From Desulfosporosinus sp. (lineage in GTDB: Bacteria; Bacillota; Desulfitobacteriia; Desulfitobacteriales; Desulfitobacteriaceae), in assembly GCA_027353165.1 (NCBI GenBank), contig DAIEHY010000004.1:1-39850 (forward strand): a DNA stretch of 39,850 nucleotides. The letters run 5' to 3'. The notes beneath the pieces are model-generated. The model ran no database searches. It was given only the letters and a program-made list of their open reading frames with translations, and was not told the origin of the DNA. Position numbers and translations under genes: made by a program. Each line of letters starts with the position of its first letter. Position 1 is the first letter of the stretch. Shown here piece by piece: positions 1-8,128 of the stretch.

Positions 1-693
1 GGGTTGAAGAATACGCATTTTGCGAATGCTTACGGGTTACCGGCAGAGGGTCACTATACAAGTGCGTATGATCTTGCGATGATTTCTAAAGAAGCTTTAA
101 ACTACCCCTTAATACGAAAGTTAACTAGTATTAAAGAATATGATTTGCGAGACGGCAAATTTAAACTTTGGAATACCAATAAATTGTTATGGTGGTATCC
201 AGGAGCTGATGGTTTTAAAACTGGGTGGACTAACGAAGCCAAATATTGCTTAGCTTCGACTGTTGAAAGAAATGGATTAAGGTTGATTTGCGTTGTAATG
301 GGTGTTCCTCAAGTTAGAGGACATTTTGCCGAATCGATGAAGATTTTTAACTATGGTTTTGCAAAATATGAGTTTAAACAATTTGCTCCCGCAAATGAAA
401 AGCAGGGTGTTGTTACAGTTCGTAAGGGAGTTGAAGATCAGGTAATTGCCAATACGGAAAAACCCCTTGGCGCTACAGTGGAAAAAGGAAAAGATAAAAA
501 TTTCTGGGTCGAGACAAAGCTGAACCCAGAAATCAATGCTCCTATTCAGAAAGGACAAATATTAGGAGAAGTTCTCCTCTTTCGTAATGATCAACTTCAG
601 ACAAGCGTAAATTTGATAGCGGATCATGCTGTGGCAAAGGCCGGTTTAGTTGACCAGTTGGAACGAACTTTTAAAGGAGTTTTCGGTTATTAA
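1..693 (+). CDS. dacF: D-alanyl-D-alanine carboxypeptidase (PBP5/DacF-like), 5' end truncated by window
   Basis: Open frame from base 1; 'NTHFANAYGLPAEGHYTSAYDLAMI' and 'WWYPGADGFKTGWTNEAKYCLAST' (KTG box) are typical of S11 peptidases, with a PBP5-type C-terminal domain; lies next to spoIIA. Confidence 0.88.
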   Translation, partial: GLKNTHFANAYGLPAEGHYTSAYDLAMISKEALNYPLIRKLTSIKEYDLRDGKFKLWNTNKLLWWYPGADGFKTGWTNEAKYCLASTVERNGLRLICVVMGVPQVRGHFAESMKIFNYGFAKYEFKQFAPANEKQGVVTVRKGVEDQVIANTEKPLGATVEKGKDKNFWVETKLNPEINAPIQKGQILGEVLLFRNDQLQTSVNLIADHAVAKAGLVDQLERTFKGVFGY

Positions 694-712
694 GTCATGG
701 ATTATAAAATTA

Positions 713-1519
713 TCATTCTGAGTCAGAATAGTTTAAATCTGAACGATCATTAATTTTCGCCAATTCACGAATTCTAAGCAGTGCAGCACGTTCAATCCGA
801 GAAATCTGAACTTGAGATAAATTGAGGAGACTTGCAATTTGACTTTGAGTTTTATCTTCAAAAAATCTCATCATTAGAACACGCTTTTCTCGCTCGGGCA
901 ATTTGTCTAAGACTTCGTGAAGGGCAATTTTTTCAAACCAACTAGACTCTGGCCCCTTTTCTTCAGAGAGCTGATCAAGTACGTATATGGGATCGGAGTC
1001 GTCTTGATAAAGGGTGTCGTAGATCGAGGTGGGACTTTGGATTGCTTCAAGTGCTGCGACAATTTCATCCCGATCAACCCCAATATTGGTGGCAATTTCC
1101 CCGATCGTAGCCTCTCTGCCGAGCGTTGCAGAAAGTTCATCCCGTGCACGATTAACTTTATAAACTAGTTCTTTGTAGGAACGAGGGACCTTCACTGGAT
1201 GGTCATCACGGAGAAAACGTCGGATTTCACCGATAATCATAGGCACTGCGTACGTGGAAAATTTTACTCCATAGGTAAAATCGAATTTATCAATCGCTTT
1301 AATCAATCCAATTGTTCCTATTTGAAAGAGGTCCTCCAGTTCATAGCCCCTATGAGTAAAGCGTTGAACCAAATTAAAAATAAGTTTAAGGTTGCAATTA
1401 ATCAACCTTTCTCGTGCCTCGGCATCTCCTTCTTTCGCAGCATGGAGGAGTTGCATCATCTCTTTATCGGAGAGAAGAGGAAAATGGGGGAGATTCATTT
1501 CGGATAAGCGTTGAATCAT
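713..1519 (-). CDS. sigF: RNA polymerase sporulation sigma factor SigF
   Basis: Sigma-70 regions 2 to 4 ('LEDLFQIGTIGLIKAIDKFDFTYGVKFSTYAVPMIIGEIRRFLRDD'); third gene of a spoIIAA-AB-AC order. Confidence 0.95.
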   Translation of the reverse strand: MIQRLSEMNLPHFPLLSDKEMMQLLHAAKEGDAEARERLINCNLKLIFNLVQRFTHRGYELEDLFQIGTIGLIKAIDKFDFTYGVKFSTYAVPMIIGEIRRFLRDDHPVKVPRSYKELVYKVNRARDELSATLGREATIGEIATNIGVDRDEIVAALEAIQSPTSIYDTLYQDDSDPIYVLDQLSEEKGPESSWFEKIALHEVLDKLPEREKRVLMMRFFEDKTQSQIASLLNLSQVQISRIERAALLRIRELAKINDRSDLNYSDSE

Positions 1520-1533
1520 AATATGCCGCCCCC

Positions 1534-1971
1534 CTAATGCGTAGGGTTGGGTGTTTGCTTGAAGTACTTCATCATGGTTACGGTTGTTCCCTCTTCAAGT
1601 ACAGATTCTACTTGAAGGTCGTCCATAAATGATTGCATAAAGACAAAGCCCAAGCCCATACGTTCTGGATCTGTACTAAAAGCGGGTTGCATCGCTTGCT
1701 CAACATTCGAGATACCACACCCTAGATCTCTTACAGCAATTTTGAGGGTATCTCCAGTGACTTCCAAATCAAAATAGACTAAGTTGTTTGGAATGTTGCG
1801 GTATCCGTGAATAATAGCATTGGAGACCGCCTCGGAAACAGCGACTTTTAGTTCTTCGATGTCGTTAAGTGGAAGATCCAGTTGCGCTCCTACAGAAGCA
1901 ATCAACAAACGGGCAATGCCTACATTCTCTGGGATACTTGAAAATGTTAGGTTGATCTGGTTAGATTTCAT
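1534..1971 (-). CDS. spoIIAB: Anti-sigma F factor SpoIIAB (HATPase_c kinase); start trimmed from the 2010 ORF start to Met 'MKSNQINLTF'
   Basis: 'VSEAVSNAIIHGY' N-box and 'MGLGFVFMQSFMDDLQVES'; between SpoIIAA and SigF. Confidence 0.94.
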   Translation of the reverse strand: MKSNQINLTFSSIPENVGIARLLIASVGAQLDLPLNDIEELKVAVSEAVSNAIIHGYRNIPNNLVYFDLEVTGDTLKIAVRDLGCGISNVEQAMQPAFSTDPERMGLGFVFMQSFMDDLQVESVLEEGTTVTMMKYFKQTPNPTH

Positions 1972-1972
1972 A

Positions 1973-2323
1973 CTAGGCTCCCCTTCCTTCCTCATAAGCG
2001 TGTGCTTCATCCAGATAAAAATTGATAATTTTAGGCAGACCTGACAGTTCCATGATTTTATAAATGTGAGGAGGTACGTTAGTAATTTTGAGTTTACCGC
2101 CCAAAGGAAGTAGTTTTTTATATCGACCTAAAATAACTCCCAGACCTGAACTATCAACGAACTGGACGTTTTGAAGATTGAGAATGACTGTGCGAATTCC
2201 TCGCTTATCTATTTCACCATCAATGGTCTGTCGTAGCATATTAGCTGTGGACATATCCAGTTCGCCGTCTAAGCGCAAGATTAGGGTCAGGCGCTCTATT
2301 TTTTTTTCAAGATTCAAGACCAT
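1973..2323 (-). CDS. spoIIAA: Anti-sigma F factor antagonist SpoIIAA (STAS domain)
   Basis: 'VILNLQNVQFVDSSGLGVILGRYKKL' STAS phosphoserine motif (DSSGLG). Confidence 0.95.
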   Translation of the reverse strand: MVLNLEKKIERLTLILRLDGELDMSTANMLRQTIDGEIDKRGIRTVILNLQNVQFVDSSGLGVILGRYKKLLPLGGKLKITNVPPHIYKIMELSGLPKIINFYLDEAHAYEEGRGA

Positions 2324-2349
2324 TCCCCCTTACTTTTAGCAGTAATAAT

Positions 2350-2378
2350 TAATTCGATGTAATCCATAATTTTCCTGC
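2350..2378 (-). promoter_or_regulatory. Predicted sigma-H promoter for spoIIAA-spoIIAB-sigF
   Basis: Minus strand reads GCAGGAAAA-N11-ATCGAATTA, matching RNAGGAWWW...RNNGAATWW, just upstream of spoIIAA. Confidence 0.7.
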
Positions 2379-2407
2379 TTATTTTTTTGGGATATCATAG
2401 AAAGCTC

Positions 2408-2414
2408 TGTCGAA
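2408..2414 (+). promoter_or_regulatory. Predicted Spo0A box (TGTCGAA)
   Basis: Exact 7-mer TGTCGAA about 30 bp upstream of the predicted sigma-H -35 of spoIIA. Confidence 0.55.
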
Positions 2415-2448
2415 TCTGAAGTTTTCAATGTAGGATTAAGATTCTCTC

Positions 2449-2478
2449 GTATAATTTTGGTTAATCAGTTTAATAATA
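2449..2478 (+). promoter_or_regulatory. Predicted forespore (sigma-F/sigma-G type) promoter for the spoVA operon
   Basis: GTATA (2449-2453)-N18-AATAATA (2472-2478), close to GHATR-N17/18-CATNHTA, about 35 bp upstream of the spoVAC start. Confidence 0.5.
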
Positions 2479-2513
2479 GGAATTATCTGTCACACACGGA
2501 AAGGAGAATTACG

Positions 2514-2981
2514 TTGGATAACCAGTCTTTACGTAAGCCTACGCTCGCGGTAAGCCCTGAAAACTATAAAATACTAGCTCAACAATATACGCCCAAACCT
2601 ACTATTGTTAAAAATGTTATAAGAGCCTTTGCAGTGGGCGGAATTATTTGTGCCATTGGCCAAGTGATCATAAATTTCTTTGTGAGCATTGGGTTGACTC
2701 GTGTTGAAGCATCAACGGCGGCAACAGCGACGATGATCTTTTTAGGAGCGCTTTTAACTGGCTTGGGTATTTATGATGAAATTGGTAAATTTGGAGGTGC
2801 AGGTTCGATTGTTCCGGTAACTGGCTTTTCTAATTCCATCGTTTCTCCGGCCATGGAATTTAGGCGGGAGGGTTATGTGTTAGGGGTCGGAGCAAAGCTA
2901 TTCACGGTTGCGGGTCCTGTGCTTGTTTATGGTATTGCGACCTCGATTGTTGTGGGAGTCATATATTTTCTAATTCACTAA
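2514..2981 (+). CDS. spoVAC: Stage V sporulation protein AC; TTG start at 2514 preceded by AAGGAG
   Basis: Multi-TM SpoVAC-like protein; 'GGIICAIGQVIINFF'; followed by SpoVAD/AE. The longer ORF start at 2457 lies inside the predicted promoter. Confidence 0.92.
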   Translation: MDNQSLRKPTLAVSPENYKILAQQYTPKPTIVKNVIRAFAVGGIICAIGQVIINFFVSIGLTRVEASTAATATMIFLGALLTGLGIYDEIGKFGGAGSIVPVTGFSNSIVSPAMEFRREGYVLGVGAKLFTVAGPVLVYGIATSIVVGVIYFLIH

Positions 2982-3016
2982 CTCTAGATTGGGTCGTTTT
3001 AACAAACACTGTTTGT

Positions 3017-4045
3017 ATGAATGGGGATGAATCAGATATGGATTTGAAGCGAGCAGGAAATCAGACCGTGGTGTTTGACAATCCCCCGGTCATTTTAGCC
3101 TCCTATTCTGTGGTGGGCCCGAAAGAAGGACAAGGCCCACTAGGGAAAACGTTTAGTAAAGTATGGATGGATCAGCTAAATGGAGCAAAATCATGGGAGG
3201 TTGCGGAGAGCAATATGCTCCAAGAGGCAATGCAAGGGGCGATAGATCAAGCGGGCATTGCTAAAGATCAAATTGACTACATGTTATCGGGAGACTTACT
3301 TAATCAAATCATTTCCTCTAATTTTGCGGCCCGTCAGATGGCACTTCCCTTTATCGGTCTTTATGGAGCCTGCTCAACGATGGCCTTAGGCCTAGCGTTA
3401 GGGAGCATGCTAATCGATGGAGGGTTTGCTCGAAATGTTTTGGTAGGTGCTTCTAGTCACCATGATACAGCTGAGCGCCAATTCCGTGCACCAACTGAAC
3501 AAGGCACTCAAAGGGCGATGAGTGCTCAGTGGACGGTGACAGGCGCAGGGAGTGTAATACTAGGGCGGAGAGGAGAAGGCCCTCGAATCTCATCCGCAAC
3601 AATTGGAAGAGTTATTGACTACGCTGAAAAAGATGTCAATAATATGGGCTCAGCCATGGCCCCAGCGGTTGCGGATACGATTCTGAATCATTTCCATGAC
3701 TTACAGCGCCAAGCAACTGACTATGATTTAATTGCTTCCGGTGATCTGGGAGCAGTTGGATTAGTACTTGCGACTGAGGTTCTTAAGCAAAGTAGTATCG
3801 ATATGAAAACAGTATTCACTGATTGTGGAGTTATGGTTTTTGATCCTAGCCAAGATGTTCATTCGGGAGCGAGCGGATGTGGCTGCTCAGCAGTAGTTTT
3901 TGCTGGAAACATTATGCGCCGAATCAAAGTCGGGGAATTAAAACGAGTCATGTTAGTTGGGAGTGGTGCATTACATAGCCCGACCTCTGCGCTGCAGGGA
4001 GAGTCCATTCCTGGAATTGGGCATGCTGTCGTTATAGATGCTTGA
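3017..4045 (+). CDS. spoVAD: Stage V sporulation protein AD (thiolase-fold)
   Basis: 'NPPVILASYSVVGPKEGQGPLGKTF', 'GLYGACSTMALGLALG', 'HSGASGCGCSAVVFAG' characteristic of SpoVAD. True start may be an internal in-frame Met. Confidence 0.95.
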   Translation: MNGDESDMDLKRAGNQTVVFDNPPVILASYSVVGPKEGQGPLGKTFSKVWMDQLNGAKSWEVAESNMLQEAMQGAIDQAGIAKDQIDYMLSGDLLNQIISSNFAARQMALPFIGLYGACSTMALGLALGSMLIDGGFARNVLVGASSHHDTAERQFRAPTEQGTQRAMSAQWTVTGAGSVILGRRGEGPRISSATIGRVIDYAEKDVNNMGSAMAPAVADTILNHFHDLQRQATDYDLIASGDLGAVGLVLATEVLKQSSIDMKTVFTDCGVMVFDPSQDVHSGASGCGCSAVVFAGNIMRRIKVGELKRVMLVGSGALHSPTSALQGESIPGIGHAVVIDA

Positions 4046-4059
4046 AAGGAGTAAAAACT

Positions 4060-4422
4060 ATGTTTGCTATGATTATTCCAGCCTTCATCGTTGGTGGGGT
4101 AATTTGTGTTATCGGACAGTTGCTTATGGACCTAACAAAGCCAGCAGTTACTCCAGCCCATGTCCTCGTTATCTTTGTCACGGGTGGAGCAATCTTAGGG
4201 GCATTAGGCCTCTACGAACCTCTTATAAAAATAGGTGGGGCCGGAGCTTCGATCCCTCTATCCGGGTTTGGCTATAGCTTATCCAAAGGGGCGATGGAGG
4301 CAGTTGGAAAACGCGGAATTATCGGGGCTTTTTCAGGGGGGGTCGAAGCAACAGCGGTAGGAATCGCATCGGCTGTGTTTTTCGGGTATTTAATGTCAGT
4401 GGCTTTTAAACCTAAAGGATAA
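4060..4422 (+). CDS. spoVAE: Stage V sporulation protein AE; ATG at 4060 preceded by AAAGGAG
   Basis: 'MIIPAFIVGGVICVIGQLLMDLTK'; multi-TM; overlaps nothing after start trimming. Confidence 0.92.
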   Translation: MFAMIIPAFIVGGVICVIGQLLMDLTKPAVTPAHVLVIFVTGGAILGALGLYEPLIKIGGAGASIPLSGFGYSLSKGAMEAVGKRGIIGAFSGGVEATAVGIASAVFFGYLMSVAFKPKG

Positions 4423-4424
4423 AC

Positions 4425-4497
4425 TCGTTGTTCGATGTTCGTGGTTCAAACTACGATCTACGAAGCACAACGGTGATTTTCGAACAACGAACCACGA
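4425..4497. repeat. Intergenic degenerate heptamer repeats with inverted copies (A-B-A'-B')
   Basis: TCGTTGTTCG (4425-4434) has a perfect inverted copy CGAACAACGA (4481-4490); TCGTGGTTC (4439-4447) has a perfect inverted copy GAACCACGA (4489-4497). Confidence 0.7.
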
Positions 4498-4514
4498 TAA
4501 GGGGGTGAAGTTGC

Positions 4515-5993
4515 ATGGATAATAATTCAAGCGAGAAAAATATTCCGGTCAGTAAGAATTATCAAGAAAATGTGGATTATCTTAATAAGGAATTAGGAGT
4601 TCCTGATAGTTTTGATATAGTGCTTCGGGAAATGTCCGTGGGTGGAAAACGAATCGCCATTTACTCTGTCAATGGGATGGTCAACTCCCAAGTGGTGAGT
4701 TTGATACTCGACGCTCTAATAGACCTGGAGCGTTCAGATTTAATTGTCAATGCCTTAGATAAATTGGTTAAAGGGCGGATTGTAAATTTACAAGTTTCAG
4801 ATGCTCAGACCATGGATAAGGTGTTTTACTTTATTCTTTCCGGTCCGATGGCCATCTTTGTTGAGGGTCAAGATAAAGCGATTATCGTAGATGTTCGCGC
4901 CTACCCAAGTCGTCAACCAATGGAACCAGATATTGAGCGTGTGACTCGAGGATCCCGTGATGGATTTACAGAAACCCTCGTTATGAACACAGCTTTAATT
5001 CGCAGGCGTTTGCGTGATCCAAAGTTGCGGATGAAGTTAGTTCAAGTAGGAGGTCGCTCTAAGACAGACGTTTGTATTGCCTTTATTGAAGATGTCACTA
5101 ATTTGGATATGGTCAGAAAGATTCAAAAAGATATTCAAGCAATTAAAATAGACGGGATACCTATGGCAGAGAAAAGTGTCGAAGAATTTATTCTCGGCAG
5201 TAAATTATGGAATCCCTATCCTCGAGTACGGTATACTGAACGACCAGATGTTGCAGCAATTCATTTATTGGAAGGGTATGTGGTAATCCTGGTTGATACG
5301 TCTCCTTCTGTTATGATTGCACCCTCCACCTTCTGGAGTCACGTTCAACATGCGGAAGAATATCGCCAAGAACCGATTGTCGGGGCGTATCTGCGTTGGG
5401 TTCGATTTGGCGGGATCTTTGCAGCCCTCTTTCTGCTTCCCTTATGGTTGGGTGCTGCACTTAATCCACAATTACTACCAGGATGGTTAGATTTTATCGG
5501 CGTTACCAAAGCAGCTAAAATTTCCTTACTTGCCCAAGTTTTAATTGCTGAATTTGGGGTAGATCTCTTAAGGCTAGGTACAATTCATACCCCGGGCCCT
5601 TTAGGAACGGCGCTGGGTTTAATTGCAGCGTTTATGTTAGGGGATATTGCAGTAAAGGTCGGATTGTTTTCCCCGGAAGTGGTAATGTATATTGCCATTG
5701 TTTCCGTGGGAACGTTTGCAACGCCCAGTTACGAGTTGGGATTAGCAAATCGGTTATCGCGGTTATTTCTTGTCATTATGACAGGTCTCTTTAATTTTTG
5801 GGGATTTTGGATCGGCACTGCCCTTGTCTTTTTTCTCTTATGGCGGACAAAATCGTTTGGCGTGCCCTACCTGTGGCCCCTCTTGCCTTTAGATCTTCAA
5901 GCCATGAAAGCTATACTAGTGCGTTCTCCAGTACCCATCAAAGAACAACGCCCAAGTATCTTAAAACCACAAGATCAAGACCGGCAGCCGTAA
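4515..5993 (+). CDS. spoVAF: Spore germination protein SpoVAF / GerA family
   Basis: GerA-type soluble N-domain ('ALIRRRLRDPKLRMKLVQVGGRSKTDVCIAFIEDV') and C-terminal TM region; directly after spoVAE. Confidence 0.93.
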   Translation: MDNNSSEKNIPVSKNYQENVDYLNKELGVPDSFDIVLREMSVGGKRIAIYSVNGMVNSQVVSLILDALIDLERSDLIVNALDKLVKGRIVNLQVSDAQTMDKVFYFILSGPMAIFVEGQDKAIIVDVRAYPSRQPMEPDIERVTRGSRDGFTETLVMNTALIRRRLRDPKLRMKLVQVGGRSKTDVCIAFIEDVTNLDMVRKIQKDIQAIKIDGIPMAEKSVEEFILGSKLWNPYPRVRYTERPDVAAIHLLEGYVVILVDTSPSVMIAPSTFWSHVQHAEEYRQEPIVGAYLRWVRFGGIFAALFLLPLWLGAALNPQLLPGWLDFIGVTKAAKISLLAQVLIAEFGVDLLRLGTIHTPGPLGTALGLIAAFMLGDIAVKVGLFSPEVVMYIAIVSVGTFATPSYELGLANRLSRLFLVIMTGLFNFWGFWIGTALVFFLLWRTKSFGVPYLWPLLPLDLQAMKAILVRSPVPIKEQRPSILKPQDQDRQP

Positions 5994-6042
5994 TCGAGGC
6001 GCGAAGGGCAACTTGAATCAAACATGAAAGGATGCTTGTTAA

Positions 6043-7035
6043 GTGAAGATAGGCTTTCCTCGTGCACTTTTTTACTTTGATTTTTTCCCTTTTTGGGCTG
6101 GTTTTTTCCATCACTTAAATATTGAAGTGGTAACTTCTCCGCCAACAAACCGACAAATTATGGATCTTGGTTTAAAGAACGCCAGTGACGAAACGTGTTT
6201 ACCTTTAAAGCTTCTTTCTGGGCACATTCAAGCACTTAAAGCAGTTGATTGGGTTTTCTTGCCCCGTATGGTCAGTGTAGAAGCAGAAACCTACACCTGC
6301 CCCAAATTTTTAGGAATTCCGGAAAGCCTACTTTCCTCGGTTCCCACGGGAATTCCAGTCCTTTCAGTCACGTTAAATTGGCGTAAGGGTCAACGGCTTG
6401 TTTTAAAAGACCTTCAAACGATGGGGGAGACACTAGGGAAGAGTAAAATTGAAATTAAACAGGCCTTTTATGAGGGTCAGAAATGGCAAGAAAAGTTTCA
6501 GAAAACTAGGGGGGCGGAGTGGAATTTTGCGCCGACCAACCTGGAATGGCCTCCCGAACCTGAGCGTTTAAAAATTGCCCTTGTGGGGCATTCCTACTTA
6601 ATTCAAGAATCCTACGCTAACTTGAACCTCCTTAAGAAACTTCGTGAAAAAGCAAGGGTGGAGTTGGTTCAACATGTTGATCAAATTGAAATAGAGACAA
6701 ATTTGTTAGAGTTGCGCAAAAAGTTATTCTGGAGTCACTCTAAGCAAATTTACGGTGCTGGAAACAAATTTTTGGCCGATCCAGAGATTGATGGAATTAT
6801 TTATTTAACCTGCTTCGGTTGTGGCACAGATTCAATAGTACAAGAACTATTATCTCGAAAGGCCCGTCAACGACATAAACCTTATATGGTGATTACTTTA
6901 GATGAACACAGTGGTGAGGCTGGCCTTATTACCCGGTTAGAAGCCTTTTTGGATATGATCGAAAGGAGGAGGGTCCATGAAGGTTACGTTTCCACACATG
7001 GGGAACGCTTGGATTGTAATTCAAACACTCTTTGA
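6043..7035 (+). CDS. Acyl-CoA dehydratase activase-related protein (DUF2229-like), subunit A
   Basis: 'ASDETCLPLKLLSGH', 'YTCPKFLGIPESLL', 'LTCFGCGTDSIVQELL', 'TLDEHSGEAGLITRLEAFLDMI'. Non-ATG start (GTG/TTG region). Confidence 0.82.
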   Translation: MKIGFPRALFYFDFFPFWAGFFHHLNIEVVTSPPTNRQIMDLGLKNASDETCLPLKLLSGHIQALKAVDWVFLPRMVSVEAETYTCPKFLGIPESLLSSVPTGIPVLSVTLNWRKGQRLVLKDLQTMGETLGKSKIEIKQAFYEGQKWQEKFQKTRGAEWNFAPTNLEWPPEPERLKIALVGHSYLIQESYANLNLLKKLREKARVELVQHVDQIEIETNLLELRKKLFWSHSKQIYGAGNKFLADPEIDGIIYLTCFGCGTDSIVQELLSRKARQRHKPYMVITLDEHSGEAGLITRLEAFLDMIERRRVHEGYVSTHGERLDCNSNTL

Positions 7036-8128
7036 ATCCCTAAATGTTGAGGTGGTGGTCCCGCCAGTCAATAGCAAACGAACTCTAAATTTAGGAACAA
7101 GGCTATCACCAGAGTCGGCCTGTCTTCCCTTAAAACTAAATCTGGGCAATTATATTGAAGCAGCAAGTCAAGGGGCAGATACGATCGTGATTACAGGAGG
7201 GATTGGTCCCTGCCGCTTTGGTTATTATGGCGAAGTGGAACGAGAAATCTTGCGGGATGCTGGATATGATTATGAAGTAGTGACTCTTGAACCCCCTAAC
7301 GGAAGCTTGCTGGGGCTAGCCAAACGCATCCGTTTCCTAGCGGGTACTAAAAATTCATGGACAAAAATTCTGAAGGCTTTAAGGTTTGCCTACCTCAAAA
7401 GTGTCGGGTTAGATCGAATTGAAGATTTGATCCATGCGGCACGGCCAAGGCTTCCATCTCCCTTGGATACGGAAAAGCTTTACGAAGAGGGCAAGGAACG
7501 ATTAGCACAAACGATGTCGGAAAAGGGGATCTTTGATACGATTCAGTGGGTACAAGAGACTATTCGAGAACGGCAAGTAAATGTACGAAGCTCTGTCGAC
7601 GGAAAATATAAACCTCTACGCATAGGAATCGTTGGAGAGATATACACGATTCTTGATCCCTATTCGTCTATGGGTGTCGAGCAAGAGCTTGGGCAATTAG
7701 GAATAGAAGTGGATCGTTCAATTTATCTTTCGGGGTGGGTTGGGAACCATGTCTTTCAAGGTCTTGTACCAGGATATCGCTCAATTAAATCCTATCCAGG
7801 TTATGCTAAACATTATTTACCACATTTTGTAGGAGGACATGGTCAAGAAACAGTGGGAGCTGCCGTGAAATTTGCACGGGAGGGCTTTGATGGAATCATT
7901 CAAATTTTTCCGTTGTCTTGCATGCCTGAAATAGTGGCCGCAAGTGTTTTGCCAAAAATTCAAGAAGCTTATAAGATACCTATTATGACCTTAATAGTTG
8001 ATGAACACACGGGTCAAGCAGGGATTAAAACCCGTTTAGAAGCGTTTGTGGATCTTTTGGAAAGACCAACTATGCTGCGAGGAATTGAACAAACAAGAGG
8101 GGAAGTGTTAGGAGTTGGAGGAAGATAA
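6977..8128 (+). CDS. Acyl-CoA dehydratase activase-related protein (DUF2229/HgdB-like), subunit B
   Basis: Strong RBS AAAGGAGGAGGG then ATG at 6977; 'CLPLKLNLGNYIEAA', 'GGIGPCRFGYYGEVER', 'IFPLSCMPEIVAASVLP', 'IVDEHTGQAGIKTRLEAFVDLLER'. Confidence 0.85.
   Translation: MKVTFPHMGNAWIVIQTLFESLNVEVVVPPVNSKRTLNLGTRLSPESACLPLKLNLGNYIEAASQGADTIVITGGIGPCRFGYYGEVEREILRDAGYDYEVVTLEPPNGSLLGLAKRIRFLAGTKNSWTKILKALRFAYLKSVGLDRIEDLIHAARPRLPSPLDTEKLYEEGKERLAQTMSEKGIFDTIQWVQETIRERQVNVRSSVDGKYKPLRIGIVGEIYTILDPYSSMGVEQELGQLGIEVDRSIYLSGWVGNHVFQGLVPGYRSIKSYPGYAKHYLPHFVGGHGQETVGAAVKFAREGFDGIIQIFPLSCMPEIVAASVLPKIQEAYKIPIMTLIVDEHTGQAGIKTRLEAFVDLLERPTMLRGIEQTRGEVLGVGGR

Noticed and set aside
4038-4277. 79-aa plus ORF overlapping spoVAE
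   Set aside because: Out-of-frame shadow of spoVAE (Ser/Arg/Trp-rich, no domain).
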